This document shows, piece by piece, positions 35,874 through 48,005 of a stretch of DNA of 60,000 bases. How positions within the stretch are numbered: position 1 is the first letter of the stretch; each line of letters begins with the position of its first letter. This stretch comes from Apostichopus japonicus. Taxonomy: Eukaryota > Echinodermata > Holothuroidea > Aspidochirotida > Stichopodidae. The stretch is taken from contig NC_092574.1 of NCBI RefSeq assembly GCF_037975245.1, positions 5,698,713 to 5,758,712 of the forward strand, written 5' to 3'. Both the position numbers and the translations under genes were made by a program. The notes below the pieces were generated by a model. It ran no database searches. It was not told where the DNA came from and saw only the letters and a program-made list of their open reading frames with translations.

Positions 35874-37221
35874 GTACACAATGTACACATCCAAATCATA
35901 ACCTTGCTGCATTGTTCCCTCCCAATTGTGTTAGCATGCAGTATCGTAACTTATTCACCATGGCTGAAGGCCTTAAGATAAACTCACTTTATCAAGCTCT
36001 ATGGATGTTGAAAGCATTTAAGATAAGAAGAACCTGGGATAGGTTGTCCAGTAATTTTTTTTTTTTTTTTAAAAGTTGCAAGTGGATTCTACTGATTGTT
36101 TGGACAAATATATCCTTCTGTACAACACTTTTAGAGACATTGTCAGCTGATGACGTTCTGTGCGGGCTAGTCCGACACGATTAAAATCGCCCAGGCCGGT
36201 AACGTTCTGTGCGGAATATTCTGACAAGATTTAAAATCGTCCAGGTCTCGATGTTCGGTAACATCTACTTTATTAACAATGATAACCACAACAATTTATC
36301 ATTTTTGGTGTTTTTAGCGCTGTTATAGATCAATTTTCCCCCCTCCCCCCTCCTTCTCTATGATAAATTTATAATTGGACGTTTACATTTTTGCTTTTTA
36401 TATTTTAGGAGACTGTGAACGTTTCACCCCCTAGGCATAGCAACATGTGTTAAACACTTGAACGGCATACAATTACAAATCACTGGTAACTGGTATTTAC
36501 ATAGCAAACACTTCACATCTTTATTTATTCAACTCACACATGTTGGCATGTATACCTCAGGGTAAAAGGGTAGATGGTACTCATAGTAGTATAGCTTTTG
36601 ATGATGATGGTGATGGTGGTGGTGCTACGCAAAAGGTACTTTCTTCTTTCCAACAAGATCAGAAAAGATTGAAATTGAATGGAACATAAAGAGTACATAG
36701 GTGTACAAAGGTTGACTGCCTTACAATAAAGATAGTGCTCACACAACTTGGCATTTATATCCTCTGGCACTTGATCTTTGCACACAATTTCTCATCTAGC
36801 TTTTCCCAAATTTTTTCTTCTTCCACCCCTCCCACGCCCCCCCCCTCCCCAATAAATAACAAAAGAAAAATGTTAGAGCCTTGGAATGTATTCTATCATA
36901 AACACAACCTAACCAATCCCTAAACTGTACCATTCGTTTGTTTGTTTTTCATTGAGTAATACTTTTGGTTGAAAAAGTGCAAATACTTGGTCATGCTTGT
37001 GCGATTATTTACTACACAGTCAGTCACAACAAAAAATCAAAGATTCTTTAGAGAGGGTGGTGATTGACTGCATAATGAGACTTGATTGAATCATACCTTA
37101 ACTGCCTGGAAAGCCTTTCAAAGGTTCTGTGGATGTCTTTGTACGATGATTGAATGTACAATTTTAGAATGTAGTTATGTCGTTGTGCATCTAACTCGAA
37201 AGTGCATTGCATTCAGTCATA
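35874..37221. other. unassigned stretch
   Basis: No gene recognised. It contains an imperfect ~50-bp tandem duplication at 36148-36250, a T run at 36056-36070 and a C-rich tract at 36826-36850. Confidence 0.35.
36148..36250. repeat. imperfect ~50-bp tandem duplication
   Basis: Two units around ACGTTCTGTGCGG, then CCGACACGATT or CTGACAAGATT, then AAAATCGYCCAGG. The units differ at several positions, so the duplication is old. Confidence 0.75.
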
Positions 37222-37537
37222 GTGAGTCTTGCACCCATTTTGAGTCTTGCACTGTATTGAGTCCTGGACTGGTATTGAGTCTGGGGCCGGTATTGAGTAT
37301 TGCACCGGTTTTGAGTATTGCACCGGTATTGAGTCTTTCATCGGTATTGAGTCTTGGATTTGTATTGAGTCTTGCACTGGTATTGAGTCTTGCACTGGTA
37401 TTGAGTCTTGCACTGGTTTTGGGTCTTGCTTCGGTATTGAGTCCTGGACTGGTATTGAGTTTTGTACCGGTATTGAGTCTTGCACTGGTATTGAGTTTTG
37501 CACCGGTATTGAGTCTTGTACTCGATTGAGTCTTGTA
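37222..37537. repeat. 18-bp minisatellite, about 17 copies
   Basis: Unit GAGTCTTGCACTGGTATT with variants at four or so positions. Because 18 is a multiple of three and the unit lacks stops in several frames, open frames arise on both strands reading as six-residue repeats (SLALVL, CTGIES, DSIPVQ). None has independent support as a gene. Confidence 0.95.
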
Positions 37538-37885
37538 ACATTGGATATAACATTGACATTAAGAATTATTAATAAATTTGCAAACTGAATGGAAAAACCA
37601 TTGAAAATCCAGGGGAAGCAGCTCTTTATTTAGTTCATTCAGATAAAACTGATTTTGCAGTGAAAGACTCCCTGAGTCTTATCCTCACAGTAGGTATTAA
37701 AAGTTTAAGTGACTTGGTGGTGTAGTTTACATCTTGGAACTTGAATCTTGAAATAGCAGATGACATTTTTGTAAATATTTATGAAGTTTTTTAAATTTTT
37801 TTTTTTATGATCATGAATGCAATAATGTAAATCCCTTTCTCAACCAAATGTTCTGCCACACAGTTTCTTATGGTATAGATTTTTT
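37538..37885. other. no recognisable feature
   Basis: AT-rich DNA between the minisatellite and the AGGTCA-rich repeat. Confidence 0.35.
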
Positions 37886-40158
37886 GGTTCCTTGCTTTAG
37901 CAAAAGGAACCTATGCAGTCAGGTTGGCGTGTGTGTGTGTGTATGTATGTATGTATGTATGTATGTGTGTGTGTGTGTCTGTGACACTTGCTTGGGTACG
38001 CTCTATCTCAATAAGGGAATGTTGGATTGAGGCCAAACTTGGACTATAGATTCACCATATGGAGAAGGTGTGCCCTATTGTTTCTGGTGCCCACAAAGGT
38101 CACCAAAGGTCAGTTATGGTCCAAAAACCGAAAATATTAAAACTGCAATAACTCCCAGTGCCAATGTGCGACAAGATTGATATTTTGGGACAAGTTGTGA
38201 ACTGGTTAGGGGAGCATTTTCAAACTTAACGGTCATGTGATCCGAGGTCAACAAAGGTCAATTAATGATAAAAAACTAGTATTTTTGCGATAACTTGAGA
38301 ACGAAGTGTCCGTTAGGGTTGGGAGTTGCTGCAATGTAATCCAATTGTCGACCCGCACCTGGGTGACCCTTGACCTCAATTTGACCTTTGGTGACCTTTA
38401 CATGTTTTTGGGGATTTTTACAGTTTTGATGCTATTTTCAGATGTCAAAGGTACCTTCTGAACATAAATGTCAATAGGTTGACCCCGTGTGACCTTTATG
38501 TGCGAAGGTATATGGGGTCAAAGTTTTTCGGTCGGAGTTAGGATGGTTGTACAGACTTGTCGTTTTGTTTTTTGGAATCAGGAGATTAAACTACATTTGA
38601 AACCAAGGTCAAAAGGTCAAAGGTCACATTAGAAAAAATGTGCTTATTTTGGGAGGAAACGAGCAAAAAAGAAAATGTTTGGTTTTGATGCAAGATTTGG
38701 ATACCAAAGGTACCTTCCGATCAAAAATGTCAATGGGTTGACACCCGTGTGACCTTCGTATGCGAAGTTATACAAGGTCAAAGTTAATTTTTAGACATTT
38801 AATGCAATAACTCCCAGTGCCAAGGTGTGACGTGGTTGATATTTTTGGACAAGTTGCAAATGGTATAGGGGAATATTTTCAAACTTAACGGTCATGTGAT
38901 CCAAGGTCACCAAAGGTCAATTAATGTTAAAAAACTAGTATTTTGGTAGGAGAAAATGGGCAAAGAAAAAAATGTTTGAATTTGTATAGTTTGATGCTCT
39001 ATTTAGGTCTCACCGATCAAAAATGTCAATAAGTTGACCCAAGGTGACCTTTGTATGTTAAGTTATATGAGGTCAAAGTTAATTTTCAGACATTTAGTGT
39101 AATAACTCCCAGTGCCAAGGTATTACACGGTTGGTATTTTGGGACAAGTTGCAAATGGTATAGGGGAATATTTTCAAACTTAACGGTCATGTGATCCGAG
39201 GTCACTAAAGGTCAATTAATGATAAAAAACTAGTATTTTTGCGATAACTTGAGAACAAATTGGCCGTTAGGGTTGGGAGTTGCTTCAATGTAATCCAATT
39301 GTCGACCCGCTTCTGGGTGACCCTTGACCTCAATTTGACCTCTGGTGACCTCTGGTGACCTTTTTGTGTTTTGTGGATTTTTACAGTTTCGATGCTATTT
39401 TCAGATGTTAAAGGTACCTTCTGATCATAAATGTCAATGGGTTGACCCCCGTGTGACCTTTGTGTGGGAAGTTATACAAGGTCAAAGTTAATTTTCAGAC
39501 ATTTAATGCAATAACTCCCAGTTCCAAGGTGTGACACGGTTGATATTTTTGGAGTAGTTGCAAATGGTATAGGGTAATATTTTCAAACTTAACGGTCATG
39601 TGGTCCAAGGTCACCAAAGGTCAGCTAATGTTAAAAAACTAGTATTTTGGGGGGAGAAATGGGCAAAGAAAACATGTTTGAATTTTTACAGTTTTGATGC
39701 TCCGTTTAGGTCTCACCGATCAAAAATGTCAATTGGTTGACCTACGGGTGACCTTTGTGTGTGAAGTTATGTATACAAGTTCAAAGTTAATTTTTAGACA
39801 TTTAATGCAATTAAATCCCAATGCCAAGGTGTGACACGGTTGATAATTTGGGACAAGTTGTGAATGGGGTGGTGGAACATTTTCATACTTAAAGGTCATG
39901 TCATCTGTGGTCACCAATGTTATCATATCTGTTGACCCGCTTGTAGGTGACCTTATACTTCTTACATTTCGACGCCATATTTAGATCTCAAAAGTGCCTT
40001 TTGATCAAAAATCCGATCACATTTTGTGATCACAAATGTGTTGGCTATAGTGTTGGTTACTTTATGCGTACATGTAGGACCACAATTACTTGGACTATTT
40101 GAGCCCAATCTTGCTTGATAATATTATGTGTATTGTCATATACCCCAAGCAAGGAACC
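37886..40158. mobile_element. AGGTCA-rich repeat element, 2273 bp
   Basis: The ends carry GGTTCCTTGCTT (37886-37897) and its complement AAGCAAGGAACC (40147-40158). The left end continues into a hairpin (37886-37911), then a GT/TATG microsatellite (37926-37978), then tandem, diverged units marked by AATAACTCCCAGTGCCAA (38148, 38808, about 39103, 39502 and a mutated copy near 39809) and AAAAACTAGTATTTT (38272, 38929, 39226, 39633). Units are about 300 or 660 bp. Many AGGTCA/TGACCT hexamers occur as direct repeats with 1-, 2-, 4- or 5-base spacers. No open reading frame of note. Related pieces lie at 48 kb, 50.4 kb, 51.05 kb and 52.7 kb. Confidence 0.75.
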
Positions 40159-41790
40159 ACAGTGCCCTTGGGCTCTTGTTTTTTATTCTCCACAGCTAGC
40201 ATGTGGAATCAAATTCCAGAATCTTTGAATCTTTGGGGTAAATATGGGTTGGTTTTCTTCATACCGATGATCTGAGCAGTTCACTTTTCAAAATTTCATA
40301 TATTTTGATCGGTTTCTTAGCACCGCAAAGTGAATTTACCTCAATCAGCAGTTTGAGAATCATTCGTTGCCACTAATTTTGCCCTACCCGTTATATAAGT
40401 ACAGCTCATCTGTTAAAGCGAGGTTCACCCACCTTTTTGACATGTCCATCGAGTTTTTTTTACATATATTCATCACAAAACAGCAAACTAAGATATAAAC
40501 CCAAGTTTTTTCCATTCCCAAGAGCGTTAATTAGCGATTAATTAAGGACTTCTGCAAATAATGAGTACAGTGACTTCCAACAAATTCCTCATTATAATAT
40601 TAATCGCACGCAGTTTCCCAAATCCACTTGTTTGAATTCAACCAATCAGTGAATAGCTACGTACTAAGTTTATTTATGTGCCGTTACTTGAGATAGATTC
40701 ATTCACAGCAATCCAAAAAATGTTGGTATCGCAGCCAAACAGAATGTACACAAACAAAGCATGGTGTTGTAGTACATCTTGGTGTACTGGGTTGCGCAAA
40801 CGTACGACGCAGGCAAAGTGAAAATTATTTACCTCGATATTCAATGACGTTCATAACATTTAAATATTATTATGGGTGGGGTTTATTGCGAGCCTAACGG
40901 AAAATATCCTTGAGAAAGACAATGTCCAAAGTTGTAAATTTTTGGACTTTAATTCCACCATCTGAAGTTAGATTTGAAAAGATAAGCTAGTTATGTATGT
41001 CGTTATGGCATCGTGGGGTCGACGAGGTTGAGAAAGTCATAGAAAAGGACGCAAACTGCGATGAACTCAAATAACATCCTTTCATTTCCGAGGGTTTGGA
41101 AGTTTTAAAGTATTACGTGTGTGTCCTATCTTACAATTACACAATTAACCTTGTTTCACCTCGTGGTCGGTGGAGACCGACCACGGCGGAGTCCGATCAG
41201 TCTCCATCGGTCATTGCATTTAACTAACTGCAATGTCGCTTCGGATAGTGAAGTATGTTTTCCCATATCTGATGAGATGCAATTAACTCAAATCTTGAAC
41301 CATTTAGCAGCAGACACCACAGTTCACTGACAGCAACAAATATCTCCCCCACAAAGCTGGCTCTAGGGCTACATCATAGAAAGTATATACTACATTTTAA
41401 TGTAAATGTAGTATTGTCGGGCTTATGTTCCTATTGAAGACAAGCAGATGTTTGGACTAAAGTATCTTGTGAAATACTTTCAAAGATAGACAGGACACTA
41501 ACGTACAGTATCGGACATAATTACCGATTATACAAGTAGAAGTTGCCCTTTAAAACGTTGCGTATTTGCCCTGATACAGGTTGGTGTCATAATGCTCCAA
41601 TTACTTCCTGTTAACTCACAGTTTTGACAAGTGCCTGTATCAGTATTGACAGAAGTTGCTGCAAACAAGTGCCTGAATATCTCAAAATCATTTTCTGTAT
41701 TGAGCAAACTTAGACCTTTGCGGTATAGAGAGCGGATATCTTTACAAGTGATCTGTGAATTCTAGTTGCATCTTCTGCACAGCAATTAAT
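40159..41790. other. unassigned stretch
   Basis: No gene recognised. It includes a double TTAATTA site at 40527-40548 and a perfect 10-bp stem hairpin at 41162-41185. Confidence 0.35.
41162..41185. other. perfect hairpin, 10-bp stem
   Basis: CGTGGTCGGT, loop GGAG, ACCGACCACG: ten perfect pairs with a four-base loop in otherwise AT-rich DNA. It has no T run after it and its role is unknown. Confidence 0.8.
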
Positions 41791-42262
41791 GATGGGGCGT
41801 TGATAGTGATTAGGAAGGGAGGGGTGGTGGGGTGGTGGGGAGATAATGCGAGATACTGCACCAAAGGGTGTTAGGAGGGAGGGGTTCAGGAGGGATGATG
41901 GGGAGATTATGGATGATGCTGCACCAATGGGTGTTGATAGTGGTTAGGAGGGGGAGGTGGTTAGGAGGGAGGGAGATTATGGAAGATGCTGCACCAATGG
42001 GTGTGATAGTGGTGAGGAAGAGAGGGGTGGAGGGGACATTATGGAAGATACTGCACCAATGGGTGTTGATAGTGGTTAGGAAGGGAGGGGTGGAGGGGAG
42101 ATTATGGAAGATACTGCACCAATGGGTGTTCATAGTGGTTAGGAAGGGAGAGGTGGAGGGGAGATTATGGAAGATACTGTACCGAAGGGTGTTGATAGTG
42201 GTTAGGAAGGGAGGGGTTGGGGAGGGGTGGTGGGGAGATTATGGAAGACACTGCACCAGTAT
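41791..42262. repeat. 63-bp minisatellite, about 7 copies
   Basis: Unit contains GAAGATACTGCACCAATGGG, TGTTGATAGTGGTTAGGAAG and a G-rich GGAGGGGTGGAGGGGAG segment. The 63-bp period (21 codons) makes long open frames on both strands; these are repeat by-products. The purine-rich part gives strong G/C strand asymmetry. Confidence 0.93.
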
Positions 42263-42998
42263 AGAGGTCACAGTATCTTAGAATATTTTACTAGAAGAAA
42301 CTTGGCTATGTGTCTTCAGGGTGGGTATTAAATGGTGACTGATTCCCTCTAAATTGAAGAAACAAAATAAGAGAAATATATTTGAAATAAAACTTTCAGA
42401 TATCTTTGAAGATTGTGAGGTAGAATATTTATGCTGCACAGATGATAAGAAGCTTACATGATGGATCATCTAGAAGTTCTGTTGTTAACTAATCTATTGG
42501 GACAGGGTGTATGTAATATTCAATATCTGCTTCTGTCTGTGCCACAAGGGAGGGTGGCTTGCAGGTTAGATGTACGATGGGCAAGCTATTCTATATAAAC
42601 CACTCAGGCAGTGGTAGGGAGAATCAAATGGCAACTTGCAGCACGTATTGATTGACAGTGAAAAGGTTCACCAGCTGTGATTCTTACTGGATCACAGTTG
42701 GTTCATGTAATGGATATACAAGGTTGGTTGTCCCTTGCAGACTTGTGGAATTGTGAGCATTAATAGCTTGTTGCCTTTCAATTCCACCTCACAGCCGATT
42801 TCATCGAAGGTACTTAAGATGAGTTCTCCGTGGGGTCTTTAACATTTTGTTTTATTTTTTCTAGACAAAAAGGTCGGTACCTAGTCAGCCTCGGTAGCAG
42901 GCAGTTAATAAAAAAACCAGGTTTAACCATCATTTAAATGCCACAAAAGGAAAACCAGACTTTGTGAATCTTTTAAACATTTACTCTGACAGAATATG
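42263..42998. other. no recognisable feature
   Basis: Unassigned DNA between the minisatellite and MITE copy C. Confidence 0.35.
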
Positions 42999-43371
42999 TA
43001 AGGCATTGAAGACTCGCCCCAAATTGCGTGCGGCCATCGGATAACGTTGAACTTTCTGTTGCTTGCAAGTGACGTTTTGTTCGTGCCGCTACAAAAATGC
43101 AGACTGTAATGAAACGTGATACCTTGTCATCTTTAGCTGGACCTGAGATGTCCATCGCTGTATCGTTTATACACTGTGCTGTGGGTATTTACCGCAGCTG
43201 TATGTACTGACTGTACACTAGTGTCTGATTACCAACTGTAGCAAGCTGTGTGTGTATTTTCTGGGATGGATGGTGGTGTCTAACACTTCTGTTACACCTC
43301 ATTCGAAACTACTGTAGGTCAGATTACCGGCATTAGAAGTTTCTTTTTGCGCGAGTCTTCACACCCTTAAA
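42999..43371 (+). mobile_element. MITE-like element, copy C
   Basis: Third copy of the element at 816-1181, same orientation. It opens with TAAGGCATTGAAGACTCGCC and closes with GCGCGAGTCTTCACACCC followed by TTAAA. The internal order of landmarks matches copies A and B throughout. Confidence 0.72.
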
Positions 43372-43591
43372 GGAGTATGGAGAGGTTAAGCCAGCCACCA
43401 CTGTTTGTCTTTATGATAGAGACACATGTGATGGCCAGATTCCCCCGTAACAGTTCATTCTCTTTGGGAGATATCTCACTTTTATTTAGCTCTTTATTGT
43501 ACTCTCTGACGACTTGGACAGTAGCACATGATCACTTTTAAATGGCTTTGATAGTTTTCTCTATTACATTTTATAACTTTCAAGCCATTCG

Positions 43592-45076
43592 CAGCATTGT
43601 TACGGACGCAGGATTCTGCGTCCGGGACGCAATGTTTTGGCCAGGGACGCAAACTCTTCAAATTGCTTACGTCCAGCGGATACAAATTTTTTCTTTTGAG
43701 AAACAAACCCAATGTACACTCTCAAAACTAGGTCAACGGATAACATAATAAAACACATTTTTCAATGAACATCTTTATTTCTCTTCAAAAAACCACAACT
43801 TCTTCTGACAAGAATCAAAAGTTCTCCCACTCCTACAGATCATCGAATTTGTTTGATTGATAATAAATATATCTAAAGATCAACCGCAAGGGTACAGGGT
43901 TAACAACTCTCCATTACGGAGATTTTCATGCTAAAAATAGACAATGATGCTTTACCAAAATACCTGTGATTTGATTGGCTAATAGTCCCTACCCATTGTC
44001 TGGAAACATTTTGCATTTGTAGTGTTCAATATGTGTGAGAGTATATTATGTGCAACGCTATACATATACCAACTGGGCATGGTAGGCTGTAACGTTCGCG
44101 ATATGTATGTTATATATAATAGGCAATCACCTGTGCATGTACACGTGAGAGTGTATTTGCTGCGCTTGTTTTGCCTATTTCACAGCACTACGTCAATCAC
44201 CATATTGATGCGTTCGAACAAACGGTACTTTCGGTGAATTTGAAAACCAGATTTATACAAGTCGAATGGGGACAATTGTTACATGGTTAGAAAGAGAAAA
44301 ATAATACCTACAAGGACAATGTATCAAAATCTTCCACCATTCATACCATAGTAGTTTCTGTTGCAAAGTTTTCACGGTCCATTGACCACATGCTTCAGTA
44401 AATTTTATTTTGGTGCAATATTTGTGTGTAAACTTCTGTACTTTAGAGCATTGAAGTTTGATTTTTTAATCGACATTGCGTAAATAGCTATTCACATTTG
44501 CCTAAGTATATACTGTAATTTTCGTACAGATGATTGTTTGCAAAGAGCCCAGGATAAAATGTTGGATCAGGTTTTGATGATTTGTGTAGTTGAAAATGAA
44601 GTTTGAACAGGCCTATGTACATGCAGTAGTACAGTGAACTGTGTGGAATTTAGCGAGAGATTTCCACTGTAGGTAGTGATTTTTGAAGAGTTGGTTGTTG
44701 GAAGCGCTGCAAGGTCAAAGCATGGAGCTACTACAGAGTTGGTGAGTAGGGAAGTACAAGGGAGTATAAAGAAGGGGGCTGGGTGTAAAAATTGTTTGAA
44801 ACGGCAGGTTGGGCAGAAGGAGGAGTGGGCCGGGCCGGGCCGCCCCTGTCAAACAGCGAAGCTAAGGCACTGAGCCATCTGGCCTATATGTTGTGTAAAA
44901 CATTTACAAAGTATATAGGCATTGATACTACACTACCCTAGTAACAGTACGAAGGTAATACAATGAACGCAACTGGTGTTCCATTGGGACGCAAATTGTT
45001 TTTTTATGGAACGCACACTTTTTGGGGGTCTTGAGTCTCTGGGACGCAAACTTTTTTTTCTCTAATAACATTACTG
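43592..45076. mobile_element. CAG...CTG-ended DNA element, 1485 bp, 6-bp TSD
   Basis: Left end CAGCATTGTTA and right end (reverse complement) CAGTAATGTTA match at 9 of 11, and both sides are flanked by CATTCG (43586-43591 and 45077-45082). Sub-terminal GGGACGCA motifs occur two to three times near each end in direct orientation. A perfect GGACGCAG/CTGCGTCC hairpin lies at 43604-43623. No transposase is recognised. The inverted repeats are short, so the boundary call rests mainly on the direct repeat. Confidence 0.55.
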
Positions 45077-45879
45077 CATTCGTAGAGATCAGTTTTGCAT
45101 ATATATTTCATTGACATGACCAAATATTGGCATCAGTGTCGGTAACAGTGCAAAACTAACAGAACGTTCAGGTTTAAATTAACATTTTGAGAAAACCAAG
45201 GAAAAAGTAAATGGGATTTGACCTGGTAGTGTCAGCATGACATGTTTACAACTTAAATGTTTAATGATTACCAGCAAAGTGTACCAATTTGGGTTGAGAT
45301 GGATTATAATAAGGTAAGATCACTACTATATGTAAATTTGAATGCCAACTTCCATCTAAATATTGTAACGAAAGTATAGAAAGGAGAAAAGACGATGGAA
45401 AGGGGAGGGGGTAGGGGGCTAGGGGAGGGTAGGAGGAAATTAAGTTTGGAGCCCAGTCATATACTTTTTGTTTTTTAAGTACGTATTACATTGTGTGCAT
45501 TATTGCAGCTTGTATCATGTGTGTATATTTAAATTGTTCAAACCTACTGGACTGTACTGAACAGCCAATGGGCCTGTACTGTACAGTGTGCAAGGTTTAA
45601 ATATAGAGGTGATATTGAAGACCCTTTCATTTCATTGTTTGATCGATGACCTTGCTATTAAACAAGAACTCAAAAAGCAAAACGTGTTGATGAGGGGAAT
45701 TTTGTTTTCTTTTTTCTTTCTAATAGAAAAACACAACTGGGTCATTGAGATTGTGTTGCAGATAGTCATATACACAAGTTACGCAAGCCACAGGAATGTA
45801 AGTATCAAATGGATAGAAAATTTTATGAACGTATTAGGAAGAACCGAGTCACATTTTATTCACTGATTTTTCGATTTTT
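45077..45879. other. no recognisable feature
   Basis: Unassigned DNA with a purine-rich tract at about 45400-45440. The open frame at 45588-45866 has no recognisable domain. Confidence 0.35.
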
Positions 45880-46182
45880 TGCCCGAAGCCCAAGGCAAAA
45901 AAATGTGAGCACTGCGCGCAGAGCGCACTGATTTATTTTCCTTCCTGATAAAACAGACGAATAAAGTCCAGACGCCCCCCCCCCGCTGAGAGTGTCACAC
46001 AAACTGACCTGCAGCCAGTTTTTCTGGACCCAGAAGGTTCGAATGATAGATTATATAGCTTCAAATTGTTATCAATAAATCTGCTCACTGAAATTTCGCA
46101 CCGTAGAGCATCTCTGGCGGGCCGGACGCAACCCTGCGGCGGGCCGGACTGTGACCCGCGGGCCACAGGTTGGACAACCCTG
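45880..46182 (-). mobile_element. hAT-like element, one end
   Basis: The right edge, read on the minus strand, is CAGGGTTGTCCAACCTGTGG followed by CCCGCGGGTCACAGTCCGGC, a terminus style common to hAT elements. A matching second end was not found, so the left boundary is approximate and the copy may be truncated. Confidence 0.5.
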
Positions 46183-48005
46183 ATGTAAACGCTCAACTTT
46201 AGTATGGGATTCATGTGGTCGCGACGCATTGAATAAGTGGTCTGTGAATTCATCCAATACCAAAGTATATCCCACAGAATTTGATGTCAGACTTTAATTC
46301 TTTCTTCCTCGACAAACCATCGAAGATTTTTTCCAAGTTCAACATTCCTTGATCACCTTCAAAAATGATACTCAAAATGTGAACACTAAATTATGCCCTG
46401 AATGTAAGGGGACTGGGGTTCAATCGGGGTTAATAGGGTTAGATCAATTTGATTGGTTAGGTTTAGATCGGGGTTGAGATGCCATCAATTTGTTTGGTTG
46501 TTGTGGGGGGGGGAGGGGGGCTCCATTGTGACTTTGCTTACAAAGTTCCTCCCATTTCCATGTGTGTGTAAATACTGTACCATAATGTACAGTTGGATCA
46601 GGGAGAAACTGCCTGGTTGGATCTGTTGACAGACAGACAGAGACAGACAATGATAGCATTGCCAATGGACCTTTCTGAACCAAGGTTGGTCTCTTGATAC
46701 CTTTGGTGAACTCCCAATGGCCAACCAGAGAGCAAACAGGTGATGAGTCAGAAAAGAGCGGATTGTATGACCAAATTTCAAGACGCTGTATTGTAATGTG
46801 TTTGCCAAACTCTCTTTGACTTCTTTATTTCCTAGAAATATTGACATTTTGGGTTATAATCAGCTGTAGAAAATAGTGAAAAATTTTGAACTCCTGTTAT
46901 GGTTTTTTCGCTGCATGTGGTTATAATAGACCTTTCTCACTCACTGCTATACAGAGAGAACACAAGTTCAACTGGATCCTGCCTACAATTATGGGATGGA
47001 TATCTGTGGTTTATTTTCCCCATCGTTGATATTGATGTGATGGTGTGGTACAAGTGGAGAGATGGGGGGGGGGAAGGGGTCAGAGGGATGAAAAACTTTC
47101 CATGGGAGGTATTAAATTGACTATATATCCTAATCAAACCAGCAAAAATGTGATATCCTCCTTTAACGGTTTAACTTTTAATTTGCCACAAAACTATATT
47201 AGATAAGATTTTTTGCCAAGTTTTTAATAAGGAAAATCACAACAAGATTCTTTGTCGAGAGTGGTAATAGAAAGTAAATGTGTTATAATGGAGTCCATTA
47301 GCCCTCCACCCACTTGTGAGAGCTTTTGGGGATTTACGAATATCAAAGTTTAATTTGCATTAGACATATAGTCGCTCCAGGGTTTATTCATGACAAGATA
47401 AACAACATTTTTCGGCAGCTTCAGATGAGTTTTGATTGTGTCATCTGTTTAAATTCAGCTTCATAGTCTTTTGAGCGAGATATTTGTATGTATCTGTGAT
47501 GAGTGAAAGGTCTGTTAAAAGTTTGACCCGTAATCACAGATTCGTCACACGTCTGCCGAAGACACCAGTACGTGACTGGCTCTTCCTATTGTGCAGTATA
47601 TAGCTATCGCATGGCAAAGGTCTGTGGACCTCCAGTGAGATAAGCAAGACACAGTGGGATATATTTGCAAGGTCAAAGAGGGTTTTTTTTGCTTGATAAG
47701 CATTACACCACAACAACATTATCTGCTGGAGACTAATGTGTTTTTTTTTATAAAACTGACTGAGCAAAGCATGTTCTCTTTGGTAGTTCAGGTTGTGTGG
47801 TGGGTAAAGAGTTTAGGTTCTAATCTAATATTCACATCCTATGTTATCAGGATGGTCTGGAAACTTGTCAAGGATACTGAAGTTGTGTAAGATAAGATAA
47901 GTATGTGTGTCAAAGGTCAAGCTGCTGAAGATCAGTGAAAGTGCTCTATGAGACCAGTTATGGAACAACTCCCTGATGAGACTGACCACTGACCAGTAAT
48001 TTGAT
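46183..48005. other. unassigned stretch
   Basis: No gene recognised. G-rich tracts lie at 46505-46520 and 47065-47080. Confidence 0.35.

Noticed and set aside
37086-37588. Long open frames on both strands with six-residue repeats
   Set aside because: Produced by an 18-bp minisatellite, a multiple of three; several frames on both strands are equally open and no splice or start context supports any of them.
41810-42281. Open frames of 107 and 137 codons on opposite strands
   Set aside because: By-product of a 63-bp minisatellite.
44838-44885. Minus-strand GATGGCTCAGTGCCTTAGC, considered as a SINE A-box
   Set aside because: No B-box at the proper distance and it lies inside another element.
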